A stretch of DNA of 64,000 nt from NCBI GenBank assembly GCA_024305405.1, contig JAKNDB010000064.1, forward strand, positions 1,612,001-1,676,000, written 5' to 3'. Shown here in pieces: positions 37,539 through 49,512 of the stretch. This DNA is from Dirofilaria immitis (taxonomy: Eukaryota > Nematoda > Chromadorea > Rhabditida > Onchocercidae). Within the stretch, counting starts at the first letter, position 1; each line of letters opens with the position of its first letter. The position numbers and the translations under genes are program-made. The notes below the pieces were generated by a model that worked only from the letters and a program-made list of their open reading frames with translations, made no database searches and was not told the origin of the DNA.

Positions 37539-37754
37539 ATGATCCAGAAGCGCTATCCAGAAATAAATTTAGAGGCAACATCAAAGGCAAAAATAGATTA
37601 TTTATTTTCCAACAACTCATTGAATTATTGCTCTTTCAATTTAGCTTCAAAACGAAAAAGTGTGAGAGTGAAACAAGACGATGAAGAAGATGAAGATGAA
37701 GAAGCGAATTTTCATCTTTCAAAAAGCTCTTCTGTATCACTAAAGATTAATTAG
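37539..37754 (+). CDS. Possible terminal exon or small protein (71 aa)
   Basis: The ORF reads MIQKRYPEINLEATSKAKID, then a basic KRKSVRVKQ followed by an acidic DDEEDEDEE tract, and ends SKSSSVSLKIN before a TAG. Its amino-acid composition is more protein-like than the I/F/L/Y strings of random AT-rich frames. A possible acceptor (GAATCCAG|A) lies directly before the ATG, and AATAAA occurs at 37775-37780, 21 nt after the stop. The phrase ATCCAGAA occurs three times in the first 35 nt. No domain is recognised. The acidic run could also be a GAAGAT microsatellite. Confidence 0.3.
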   Translation: MIQKRYPEINLEATSKAKIDYLFSNNSLNYCSFNLASKRKSVRVKQDDEEDEDEEANFHLSKSSSVSLKIN

Positions 37755-37780
37755 ATTGATTAGAGATAAATTGAAATAAA

Positions 37781-39310
37781 AAAAAAAAGTTAAAAAAAAA
37801 AAAGAAGAAAAGCGAATCGTAGATTAATCCATAAAATAGTTTTATTTAATTTTTTTACAAATAAATTTTTATCTTTCAATTAATTTTTAATTTTAATTTT
37901 TACAAAAAAATACAAAATAAATCGATTAATTATTAATTTCTTTTTTAAGAAAAAATTTTTAATTTCATTTCAATTAATTAAATATTATTATTTATTTATG
38001 TATTTAATTTATCACAGTTCAATTGTTGTTTTTTTTTCATTTCCATCTTAATTTGAAATAATTATTTTGAAAAAGCAAATCATAATCATATTTAATTTGT
38101 CAAATATTAATTTTAAGAATTTTTACCAAAATAATTTTACAAAATAATAAAACAAATAATATAAGAAATTTTTCGTTTTTCTTTCAAATAAATTTTTTTA
38201 TCAAAATTTTTATCAAAAACATTTTGCAAGTAATTAAAAAGTATTGAAAATTTAATATAAAATAAAAATAATAGAATCGAAATTGTAATGATTTTACTAT
38301 AATAGATAGTTTAGACGTAATGACGTGATAATTTACACGTTATTTTAAATTATTTTTTTTTACAATATAATGAGTGGAAATTTTTTGATAATTGTGGATA
38401 GCGTAATTTTAATTCTAAATATCTGTAACAATTCAAATTTGATATGTGAATTTAAAGATATTTGTGAAAAATTAAATTTGATATCAGAATTTAAATATTA
38501 TGAAAAATTTTATAATTAAATTTTATAATTGAATTTTTTCAAAAAATTTTTATATGATAAATTACGAAGTAATGGCTAAGGATATATTTGTTAAAATGAT
38601 AATTCTTACAAATAAAAATAATGTGATAAATTATAAAATATTGGCTAATGATATATTGTTAATATGATAATTAAAACAATGATATTTTAAAATTGAATCT
38701 TTTCCATTTCACGTTAGTTTACGTGTATATGTTCACGTCAAATCTATTGTATTATAAAGTATTTAAAATTAACAAAAAATTAAACGATTCTTTTTTGGTA
38801 AATTTTTAAAATCCTCTAATACATAATCATTTCATGTGATCATTTTTTATTATCAGCATTTTATCAAATTTGTTAGCATTGAAATATAAATAAATTTTAG
38901 TAAAATAAAAATTTCTTCTATTATGATAAAAAAAAATGATATCGAAAATGTTATCAATCAGTTTGATTTTTAGTCATTTGATCACTCGTATAATGTTCAA
39001 TAAAAAAATAAAATGAACGAAACAAATTTTTATCATAAAAAAAAAAAAAATTGATTGTTATCATTTATTGCTACTACTAAATGATACGGTTAATAATGAA
39101 TGACCAATACATTTCGTAACGTTTTCTCACTTCCTCCTTTTCTCGATCAAAACGATCATAGCTTTAGCACAATAAATTCATCATTTAAATGAATGTTTAA
39201 ATGCTAAATTCATATTTTTGCAAATTGCTTTTTAAATTTTTGATCGTTTGAAAATTCATTTTTTTAAATTTAAAAGAAACGAAATAACTTTGAAATTTTT
39301 AAAGTTTCAT
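37781..39310. other. AT-rich intergenic with two ACGT motif clusters
   Basis: Mostly featureless A/T sequence. Three ACGT tetramers lie at 38315-38340 and three more at 38711-38738 (the latter within TTCACGTTAGTTTACGTG). These are unusual in such AT-rich DNA and are discussed as a finding. No gene. Confidence 0.5.
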
Positions 39311-39425
39311 TTATTTATATATGCTTTTTTTTCTTTGTTATTAATTAAATATTTCGTATAATATTTGTTGACTTTTTTTTTGTTATTAATTAAATATTTC
39401 GTAATATTTGTTGACTTTTCCTTTT
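39311..39425. repeat. Direct duplication of about 47 bp
   Basis: Two copies of TTATTAATTAAATATTTCGT followed by AATATTTGTTGACTTTT. The second copy ends in poly-T. Confidence 0.85.
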
Positions 39426-39699
39426 TTTTTTTTTTTGAAATATTTAATAATTTTTAGTAAATAAAAAGGAAAATTTTCAAAAATATCAAGCAAATAATTT
39501 AATTTAATAATATCGCAAAAATATTTATATAAATTATTCAAATAAAAAGAAAAAAGTTTTTACTTTTGTTGTTAGATAATTTTAGATTTTAATATTAGTT
39601 ATCATTTTGTAAATGTTTTAATGAATTTTAGCAATCAAATTCATTGATATAGTATAATAAATACTTTGAGATGTTTACATTTATAGGAAAGCTTAAAAT

Positions 39700-40075
39700 A
39701 AATAATCATAATACTAATAAAAAAAGATCACAATAACGTTTATAATATTACGAAGCTTGAAATAGTAATTGCAATATAATAAAGATCATAATATTGTAAA
39801 GCTTAAAATAGTACTTATAATATCATAAGGATCAAAATAATGATCGCAATATCATAAAAATTAAAGTATTGTCGAAATATTACAAAGACAAAAATGATGA
39901 TCGTAATATGGTGATACGCAATATTACAAAGATCAAAATAATGATCGTAGTATGACAATACTTAAAATAGTATTTCAATATTATAGGGATCAAAATAATA
40001 ATCGTAATATCGTAAAAATCATAATAGTATCGTAATATTACAGAGATCAAAATAATGATCGCAATATCGTGAAAG
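39700..40075. repeat. Degenerate repeat (AAGATCAAAATAATGATCGTAATAT)
   Basis: Eight or more loose copies containing GATCAAAATAATGATCG and GTAATAT/GCAATAT blocks. ATGATCGNAATAT recurs most consistently. Non-coding. Confidence 0.85.
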
Positions 40076-41240
40076 AGTATGAATCATTTTGGCTTCGATG
40101 ATCACAACAATTTAAATGATCTTCGCATCATAATCAATATTCCTATAAATATTATAATATATTGAAGAAAAATAATAAAAAAGAAAGTAGCTAAAATGAT
40201 GCAATTATTTCGAATGAAATTTAGAAGTATTGTTGTGATAAAGAAAAAAATGATAATATTATGATTATAATTGATCATAACTGGTTAGATTAATCATAGC
40301 TAATCAATTTCAGGAAAGAATAAAAACTTTTTTCTGTTTTTTATTAATAATTAATTGATTATATGAATTATAATATTAATTTTAGAGTTAAAAATTTATA
40401 CAAAAATCGCTACAAATAACTAAGAAAGTAATTTTTGAATAAAATTAATAAGAAATTAATTAATTGTTTAATTAAATACTAATAAAATTTAACTAAATAA
40501 AAATAATCATTCAAAAGAAAATATTTTTGTCATAATTTTATTTTTTTTGAAATTTCAATTTTCTTTTTAAATATATCAAATGTTTTTACTCTTTGATCTA
40601 TCAATTCATCTTATCACCTTTTCTTAATAGAAATTCATTACTGATGATAATGACAATAAATCATTCTCGACTAACAATCCATACTCTTGTTATCAGCCAA
40701 ATTAGCATACTTTTGCAATACATAATTTTAAGGATTATAATTTCTTTTTTGTGCCATATTTCAGATATCACATAAATGATATGATATACGGTATCGGTAT
40801 GAAAATGAAAATCTTCTTATCAAATGCTGTGGAACAAATGAATATGAATTCATTTGTAATCATAGGTAATCGTTTTTCTATCTTATCAATATCTTTTTTC
40901 CTTCATTTATTATAATATTATTTTTATAGCTTATCATTTTCTATTTATTTGAATTTTAGTTTTATCGCTTATCATATAGCTTATCATTTTCTACTTATTT
41001 TTAAATAGTAACTTTTTCAACATAAATTTGCTTGATGTGTATTCTTCATTCATTACCCTATTCGTTCAATTAAACGTATCAATGAAATGATAAGTGCTCA
41101 GATAGATCTTATCAATATTCATAAATATACAAACAAAAATGTTACCCTCTTATTAGCAATCGATAAGTTTTGCGAAGACCATTTGTTCAATGCGTTTCAA
41201 TGCGTTCTTTGTTCTCATCGATGATAAGATGGAAAATTGA
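40076..41240. other. AT-rich intergenic, nothing recognised
   Basis: The open frame of 60 codons at 40593-40775 is I/L/S-rich and shows no domain. A small duplication with GCTTATCATTTTCTA occurs near 40930-41000. Confidence 0.45.
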
Positions 41241-41244
41241 AAAT

Positions 41245-41337
41245 TCAGGAGTAAAATCTTAGTTCAAAGGAGCTATGCCGCTCCCGGTTCCCGGCATCAT
41301 CTGCTTGTTTCTCGCCGACTTGTCTCTTCTTGTCCAT
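41245..41337 (-). CDS. Possible 30-aa small ORF in a G+C island
   Basis: On the minus strand an ATG at 41337 opens MDKKRQVGEKQADDAGNRER, then HSSFELRFYS and a TGA. The codons are G+C-balanced and the product is charged and hydrophilic, unlike random frames nearby. An acceptor-like AAATCAG precedes the ATG by 7 nt. It lies within the 41260-41410 island, which also contains a TGCCG...CGGCA mini-hairpin. No homologue is recognised. It could be a first coding exon, a micropeptide or a regulatory element. Confidence 0.25.
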   Translation of the reverse strand: MDKKRQVGEKQADDAGNRERHSSFELRFYS

Positions 41338-41410
41338 TTTCAACTGATTTATGCTATACTTATGCTATAATATCGCGGTCCACGGTCTACGGCAACAGGC
41401 GAAGAATATT
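41260..41410. promoter_or_regulatory. Candidate conserved island about 9 kb upstream of Hox exon 1
   Basis: About 150 bp of complex sequence with CTCCCGGTTCCCGGC and CGCGGTCCACGGTC phrases, the most G+C-rich patch between 31 and 48 kb. It overlaps the minus-strand small ORF. A regulatory role is inferred from composition and position. Confidence 0.3.
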
Positions 41411-41935
41411 CAAATTTTGAAAAGTATATCGACCAGCAAATATAAAATACAATAATTTTTGAATAATAACAATTTAATAATATTTCTGAGATTTTATCGA
41501 TTAATTCAATTATGATCAAATTATTTTCGTCCATTATCATTTCATCTAATCGCAAAATGCATATTTAATCGTTTTTTTTTTTTTTGCATTATATCGCAAA
41601 ATTTGAATTTGAATAACTTTTGAAAATTTAAATAACATTTTGAAAAATTAATGTGAAAAAAAAAGAAAGTTAGTATTAGAACATATGTTCGTCTTAATTT
41701 CATTTCTTTTTCTTTTTCTTCTTTCTCTTTTTTTTTTTTCATTTTAATCTTAAAATATTTTTAATCAAATCTTTGAAGTTAATTAGCTAAGTATTTTTAG
41801 CAAATTATCATTCGAGAAATTCAAAAAAAAATTGATAAAAATGATTATTTACTAATATATATTAGTATGCTTTCCTTTTTCTTCTTTTTTTTTTCGAGAT
41901 ATTTGAAATGTATGTATTAAATTTTGTTCAGAAAA
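41411..41935. other. AT-rich intergenic, nothing recognised
   Basis: Two minus-strand frames of 66-68 codons here are K/E- or I-rich low-complexity strings. Poly-T runs at about 41572 and 41731. No gene. Confidence 0.45.
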
Positions 41936-42275
41936 TATTAATTAGTTACAGAATCTTTTGGCTATTCTTGATCTTATTCCGAAGTATTAATTAGACACAG
42001 AATCTTTGCTATTCTTGAATTTACGCCAAAGTATTAATTAGATACAGAATCTTTTCAATGCTCATGCATTTATATCGAAGCATCAATTAGAAACCGAATC
42101 TTTGCTGTTTTTGAACTTATTCAGAAGCATTAATTAAACAAAAAAAATATTCAGAAGCATTAATTAGATAAAAAAATCTATGCTACCTTTGAACTTATTC
42201 AGAAGCATTAATTTGGATACAGAATCTTTGCTGTTCTTCAATTCATTCAGAAGCATCAATTAGCATACAGAATTT
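41936..42275. repeat. Tandem repeat of about 47-60 bp, about seven copies
   Basis: Copies share CAGAAGCATTAATTAGATAC, AGAATCTTTGCT and TTGAACTTATT blocks. The third copy has CGAAGCATC. Non-coding. Confidence 0.9.
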
Positions 42276-42885
42276 TTGCTATCAATTAACAAACTTTAGA
42301 CGCAACTTGTCTTATATTCATTTCTACAAATTTTTCGATGGATCATTTCAGCATCGTACATGAATGACGTTAAACGTGAAATGAATGACGTAGAAAAAAA
42401 GATAAAGTGAATAAATAATTGTACATTTTAAAATTTCGAAATATGCTCAATTTAAAATTGCCAAATTAATTCAAAATTTTTTCGTCCTTTTTTTTTTCGT
42501 TTTGCAAATATCACATAATGTTGCTATTTATAAATAATAATTATTTATATCAAATTTTTTTAAAAAAATTTATAAAATATTTTTTTAATTTTTTTCTTTG
42601 TTTTGTTATCAATGAAAAGAAATGTTAAAATTAAATTTATCAATGAAAAATTAATTACGAAATAATTAAAAATTAATTTGAAAAAAAGATAAGCAAATTT
42701 CTCACTTTTTTTTGCATATATTTTAATTTGTTGATTATTTTAAAATTTCGAAATATTTTAAATTAATCCTTTCATTCTTTCTTTTTTTTATTTTTCATAT
42801 TTCTATTTTTTTTTTTGTTTTGCTTATTTCTCGAATATAATTTAAAATTATTATATTTACATTAATTGCTTTTCAACAAAATTTT
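42276..42885. other. AT-rich intergenic with an ACGT cluster
   Basis: Three ACGT tetramers at 42367-42391 (GAATGACGT occurs twice) are the only notable motifs in otherwise plain sequence. Confidence 0.5.
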
Positions 42886-43392
42886 TCAATTCTTTCTCTC
42901 TCTCTCCCTCTCTCTCTCTCCTCTCTCTATCTCTCTCTATCTCTATCTCTCTTTCTCTCTCTATCGCTTTTCCTCTCTTTTTCTTGATAACATAAAATTT
43001 CAATCTTTTTCTTAAATTTTTCATGTTTTTAATTTTTGCTCATTTCTCGAATACAATGTTTTGCTTATTTCTCGAATACAATCTAAGATAATTTTATAAT
43101 ATTTGTTTTCTTTAAAAAATTTTTCAATTCTTTCTCTCTTCCTGCTTTTCTCTTCCCCCTTTCTCTCTTCTCTCTTCCTCTTTTTCCCTCCTTCTCTCTA
43201 TTTTTCTTTCACCCTCTTTTTTCGATAACATAAAATTCTCGAATATAATCCAAAACAATATTTGTTTTTCCACAAAATTTTCAATTCTTTCTCTCTCTCT
43301 CCTCTCTTTCTCTCTTTCCCTCTTTCTCTCCTTCCCTTTTTCTTTTCTCTCTCTCTCTGTTTTTTGATAACATAAAATTTCAAACATTTTTT
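42886..43392. repeat. CT-rich tracts within a threefold duplication
   Basis: A block of poly-CT sequence flanked by TTTTCAATTCTTTCTCTC and GATAACATAAAATT occurs three times (about 42875-43005, 43118-43235, 43262-43385). The overlapping K/R/E-rich minus-strand ORFs derive from the GA complement. Confidence 0.88.
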
Positions 43393-43454
43393 TTTCGATT
43401 TTAATGTAATCATTTTTAATTACATCTTTACATGCAAAAATATTTTTAGAGAAA

Positions 43455-43540
43455 TAAAAAAAAAGAAAAGAAAAGAAAAGACAACAAAAAAAAGGAAAAG
43501 AAAAGGAAAAGAAAAGAAAAAGAAAAAGAAAAGGAAGGAA
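43455..43540. repeat. (AAAAG)n purine tract
   Basis: GAAAA pentamer and related purine runs. Confidence 0.9.
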
Positions 43541-43811
43541 AATATTTTAGTGACATAATTTACTGATTTACTTTTTGAAATATTTTCAAAAAAATCTTTC
43601 CTTTTTTTTTTGTTTATTTGAATTATTGCAAAAAAAAAAAAAAAAAAAAGATTTTGTTTCAGCTTTTCTTTTAGGAAAAAATAATTTCAACGAATTATAT
43701 TTATGTATTTGTATGTTTGTATATTTACATATTTAGTAATATATTATATAAATGTCTTTTTCTTTGATAATTTTAATTGAGTAATTTCATTTTTATTTTT
43801 CTTTTGATTTA

Positions 43812-44240
43812 GAATAGATCGATTATTATTATCATTTGATTCACATTATTGGTTGTTGGTTGAGATCGATTATTATTATCATTTGATTATACATTATTGG
43901 TTGTTGGTTGAGATCGATTATTATTATCATTTGATTACACATTATTGGTTGAGATCGATTATTATTATCATTTGATTATACATTATTGGTTGAGATCGAT
44001 TATTATTATCATTTGATTATACATTATTGGTTGAGATCGATTATTATTATCATTTGATTCACATTATTGGTTGTTGGTTGAGATCGATTATTATTATCAT
44101 TTGATTATACATTATTGGTTGAGATCGATTATTATTATCATTTGATTATACATTATTGGTTGAGATCGATTATTATTATCATTTGATTATACATTATTGG
44201 TTGAGATCGATTATTATTATCATTTGATTACGTTATTGGT
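43812..44240. repeat. Minisatellite, ten copies with two unit lengths (41 and 47-48 bp)
   Basis: AGATCGATTATTATTATCAT starts copies at 43816, 43863, 43911, 43952, 43993, 44034, 44081, 44122, 44163 and 44204. Spacings are 47, 48, 41, 41, 41, 47, 41, 41, 41. The long form carries an extra GGTTGTT, and two of the three long units also read TTGATTCAC. The ordered pattern points to duplication of a multi-unit block. Confidence 0.95.
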
Positions 44241-44480
44241 TGAAGTAGTTGAACAAGAAAGAAAAAAGTAGGATGAAATAAAAATGTGTATGTACAATAA
44301 ATAAATTATAATCACTTTAACAAATCAAAAACATTTAGTACAGACATATTCTTTCTTTTTTTTCTTTTTTTTTTCCATTATTATTTTGGCTATTTAATTT
44401 GAAAGGAAAAAAAGCTTTAAAAACTTTTTTTTAAAAATTTAAACTTAAATTTTTTATTGCACTGAATATTTTCCAGCAGA
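44241..44480. other. AT-rich intergenic, nothing recognised
   Basis: Contains poly-T near 44358-44373. No gene. Confidence 0.45.
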
Positions 44481-44484
44481 TTAA

Positions 44485-45055
44485 ACTATCACTTATCACT
44501 TTTAATCATTGCTTATCATTAAATTTCATTTATCTTTGGTTTTTTTTTTATTTTTGCTATAACTATCACTTATCACTTTTAATCATTGCTTATCATTTTG
44601 CTATAACAATTAAAAGCATATCTTTTAAGAGAAAAAAGAGTTGAAAAATATTTTTTTGATTATCAAGTTAGTTAAAAGATTAAAATCAGTAATGAAAAGA
44701 AGGAAACAATTGAGAGATAAAGATTTCATATCAGAGATAAAGATTTCATATCATTAAATAAAAAATTTTTATCTATTCTTTTAAACAGATCATTGTTAAA
44801 ATGAATTTTCTTTTCTTTTATTTATTTATTTATTTATTTTTTCGATTTAAAACATCGATAATTATCTTATCTAATTGTTATCATCATTTAAAAGTTAATA
44901 TTGTTCGATAATGTTTTATTTTTTAAACTTATCTTTTAAATTTTGAAAAAAATTTACAAAATTAGGCATAACATTATCACCGGATCAAGGCATGACAATA
45001 TTATCAGAATAAAGCATAACAATATTATCAGAACAAGGCATAACATTATTATCAG
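44485..45055. repeat. Cluster of short duplications
   Basis: Three small direct repeats: CTATCACTTATCACTTTTAA twice (about 44487 and 44561), ATCAGAGATAAAGATTTCAT twice (about 44715-44750), and a GGCATAACATTATTATCAGA-like unit about four times (44974-45055). Confidence 0.8.
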
Positions 45056-46734
45056 ATAATCAGAAATAAGATTATATTCTTTTTTTTTCAAAAGTATTGA
45101 AAAAGATTGTTGAAAGATTTTTGCATGTTCTGATTATATATGGAAAATATTTATTGATTATTGATTTTCCGATTTCAAAAACGTTTTCTTTCCTTCGATT
45201 GATCATATTTAAAAAATGAAAGAAAAAAAGCAATCAGGAAACTGAACAAATGAGAAAGATTGGCAAGGAATAAATTTAATAGTTCCAGATTATCGATCGG
45301 TGATTATTTCCGGTACATAATCGTTCAAACCAATTGCAGAAAAATAATTTATTTAAATGATATGAAAAGTTCCGGTACAATGATTACCTTTTTTTTTTTT
45401 ACTAACAAATCATGATAGTGAAAAAAATTTCATCTTTTTTCATATATCATTTTATCATTCCTTCTCTATCATCTCTAAATATTACCAGGTGATAGTAACA
45501 AATAGGAATGAAAATGTTTGTTCAAATAAATATCTTCGATATTAAAACTTTATCGGTTAAACGTAAAAATATTCCTACTATTAGCATTTAATTTAAAATT
45601 TAAATTTTATCAATAATATATTGATAAATTTCCGGAAAATTTATCACTCTTTTTTCAATACTTTGAATTTATATTCTCTGTTTACTAATTGATTCTTTTT
45701 TTTAAATATTTCTTTTTTTTTGATAGTTAATTTTTCCCGAAATTAATTTTATATATATAAAATATGCTCAATAAAGTTTATTATTATTGACAAGCTTATT
45801 GTAAACTAATATTTAATCCGCTATAATTCATTTTTATCATACCTGTTCAATTTAACCTCTGAAAAAAATTTGCTTTATCTTCTAATTCTTTATCATCTTT
45901 TTAAATGATAAGTTTTTATTCGTGTTTATTGTCATAAATTTTTAATTTGAGCAAAGTTACCGTATCTACTTTTTCAAAGTCCTAATTTCGTCATTAAAAC
46001 CATAAATACCTCCCGTAGGATTATTTTATCACTAATATTTCGAATAGTTTTAAAACTACGATATACTAATAGAGATAAAAATGCTTATATTTATCTTTTC
46101 TTTATCTTTTACCAATCCACTACTACAAGTAAATAAACTAATTATTACTAAGTTAATAATCTATAGGATTTATTACTGATAAAATATAGTTTAGATTTCT
46201 TCTTATTTAATCTTCCTCTTCTTCTAACAATTACTTTATCACTGTGATAGATCGAAAGAATTGAGAAGCATGGATGATACGTTATCACTATGATTTGTTT
46301 AAACAGTTACTTTGTCACGGTAATATCATTTAATATTTTATATCTTTAATTAATTTACATTTTGATGCATGATAAATTTAATCTAACTTACTGATAAATT
46401 GTGGTTTAGAGTAAAAGTTAATTTTTAAAGTGATAAAAAAAAAGCTATCGTTTTAGATTGCACTATTAAAAATACTAAATGAATTACTACTATATGATAT
46501 GCAATGATAAAATTATCAAAATAAATAATAGTTAAAAATATTTTCTTATTAAAATTAATAATTTGTTAATTTTAAAATGATAAAAATGAATGAAATAAAT
46601 TGATAAAATAAATTATGATACGATATAATGTATCATGATATAATAACGTATATATTTTCATTAGTAAAAATAGAGAAAATGCACCAGCAGAATGATAAAT
46701 GGAAAATCCATATTCAATATATTATTCATCAATG

Positions 46735-46766
<32 letters not shown>

Positions 46767-48120
46767 CTTTCCGGGAATAAGCAAGGAAATTATATGAGAA
46801 TGAAAAATTTGAATTAAAATGATAGGAAAATTGATGAATTATTTTTAGGCCTAATATACCATACCATATCATTAATATATTTTTAGAGCTATTAAATCCT
46901 TTTATTTTTTTTTTTTTAAATTGTTTTATCAAATATTTTTAGACGATATTATTGATTGATTGATTAATAAATATATATATATATATGCAATTATTGATTT
47001 ATTTGATTGCTATAATTTGAATAATTTTTATTTTTTTAAATTAAATTTTTAAGAAAGTATTATTGATTTTCTTTGTATGTAAAAAATTGTTTTATTTCAT
47101 CTTCTTCGAACTTTTTTTTCTTTGTCAGCCTTGATCACTGATTGTGATAATTGTTTATATGATATTAGTAATATCGCTAATCAAAAATGATTTCTGCTAC
47201 AGTAATTTGTTGTTGTTGCTTTTTTTTTTTTTTTTTTTATGTAAAATATTTAAACTATTTTCCATAAATTTATATTATAATTTTCTATTAAACTATAATT
47301 AGCTAATTTCAAATATTTATTGAAATTTTTGAAATGAACGATTTATTTTTGCACGTATGTTAGCCTGATTCAGATAGAAGTGATTATTGTTTATTTTAAA
47401 TTTTATAATATTCAAAATTTTTCCATCAAGAATTAAGCATTATTATTTACATATAATTTGCATAATGTGTTAAATTTTTAAACTCCCAGTTTTTCAATGG
47501 CCACAATTTAATTGTTATAAGACCTGAAAATCGCTGGCTTTTTTCTTTGCAAAGCATTGCTAGTATTATCACAATTATCATAGCTAATACTACAGTCAGT
47601 TATTATTACTGTTTACAAATGTATTTGATAGAATATGAAAAAACGTGGAAGTAATACGTGAAAACGTAATTCTATCTTTCTTAATTCACGTAAACAATTA
47701 TTTTGAATGAATTGAAATCGAATGTTATTATATTTATATATTGGTATTTATAAATATGTGTATGTAAGATATATGGGAAATCAAACAGAATTCAGAAATT
47801 CTGATGGACGAAAAAAAAGAAGAAGGGAGTGATAAATATGGTGACATTAAATATCAGTTTTGATGGAGTAGCCATCCTCAATCCATCCTTGTATTTCTAT
47901 CAGTATGCTTAGAAGGAAAGGACGATAAAAATGCCAAGAAAAGTCGTAAATTATCGCTTTTCAGATTATGGGATTTCCTTTTAAGATTATAATATTTATT
48001 ACGGGTTTAATGGGTAGTTTCTGTGCAGTGATAACAAAGAAATGTGCGTTATTCGCAGGGGTTATCGCAGGCATTTGATGATTGAAAAAAGAATGAAAAA
48101 GTTAGAAAAAAGATATAGGA
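45056..48120. other. AT-rich intergenic with one ACGT cluster
   Basis: Three kilobases without a supportable gene. Poly-T at 46734-46760 and 47219-47239. Four ACGT tetramers occur at 47643-47691, with GTAATACGTGAAAACGTAAT nearly mirrored by AATTCACGTAA. Confidence 0.45.
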
Positions 48121-48600
48121 AAATCTTCATTGATTTATAGGAGGGAGGGGTACAGGGAGTGTGGGAGTGAGAAAGGGATAAAGAAAGAGGACTAGTAAAT
48201 TTTTGATGCTAAAATTTTTTGGCTATTTCCTGGTTCAACGACCGACAAAATAATAATATGATATCATTGAGGAAGTTAAAATTTGTACTTTCATCTTCTA
48301 TTTCATCGTTATCTTCCACCTAACTATCTGCAGAAATAGCTGTTGATCAGCAATGTCGCAATTGAGGAAAGCGATTCATCCAACTGATAACTGATTCAGC
48401 AAATTCCTTTGATATTGACAGTTGAAAATCTTCAACGGACAAACTTATTGTCTTCTTTGACATTTCTAATTCAATTTTAAAAAAAAAAAAGGGATAGATT
48501 AAAAAGAAACTTTAAAAATTCCGACAAGTTCAAAGTTGAAATAATCTATTAATTGTTTATTAATTATATGAATGATAGTAAAGATGTTAATTAATATTGT
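48121..48600. other. Promoter-distal flank, moderately complex sequence
   Basis: A G-rich GGAGGGAGGGGTACAGGG run at about 48141-48160, then moderately G+C-richer sequence at 48300-48450. No ORF. Confidence 0.4.
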
Positions 48601-48611
48601 CAAAGAAGGCG

Positions 48612-48617
48612 AAAGAT

Positions 48618-48656
<39 letters not shown>

Positions 48657-48775
48657 CGGAATAGAAGTAGTAAACTATATTATAGGTTAAAGTAAGAATC
48701 AGATTTGTTGAATGTTAATAGTAGGAATCAGATACATTGGGTGATAGTAGGAATCAAATTTGTTGAATGATTCAG
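48612..48775. repeat. (GA)n microsatellite and 28-bp repeat
   Basis: A (GA)n tract at about 48618-48651 is followed by three loose copies of AGGAATCAGATTTGTTGAAT at about 48693-48770. Confidence 0.85.
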
Positions 48776-48899
48776 CAAGGAAAATTTTATAAGATAATGA
48801 TAGTTGATAAAGTAGAAGGAAAAGAAGGCAAGAGAAGAGAGTAAATTTTGATCCCATCTTTGGAAAGTTAAATTTTTTTTCAAATAAGTTAAAACGGAA

Positions 48900-49512
48900 A
48901 ATTTTCCTCGCAAAAAGGATTGGCCGAGCCAAATCAACTTTAACCGTCTATCCGTGAACTGCTTAGCAAATCAAGTACGTATCAGCTTATCGAAGATGGA
49001 AATGAAGGGTCATCATCCTAGTTCAACGAGCTGGGTCTCTGAAGAAAAATTTACGACATTGTTTTATGGGTTCGGGAGCCAGTTAGCGGCATACATCAAA
49101 GATGCTCACATCTATTGGGCTTCTTTCTCATTGGCTCTTGACGGGGTAGAGGCGGGGCGCTTTGATCTCACCGATCGGAAGGATGAAGGAGGAGTGAAGG
49201 AGAGTTAGACCCTGAGCTGAAGATGATCGGAGGTATCAGAGGGATGATATAGAGGTGGAGGAGGAAAAGAATGGGGAGGGGGAGGAGGAGGGATCGAGAT
49301 GCGAGAAGACTAGTACTACTCTGACCGATCATCACAACGACGAGGACGACAACAACGACAACGATGATGTGATGAAGGAGACAAGGAGGCGGAGGACGAA
49401 TATGTTGGCAAAGGCTGCCTGCAGGGTTGCAGCCAGCCCTGCATGCTGCAGTCCGCCCTGCTCTACCATCCCGGTAGAGGCAGTAGTAGTAGCACGCCCA
49501 ATCATTATTATT

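Noticed and set aside
43124..43413. K/R/E-rich minus-strand ORFs resembling coiled-coil proteins
   Set aside because: They are translations of CT/GA microsatellite tracts.
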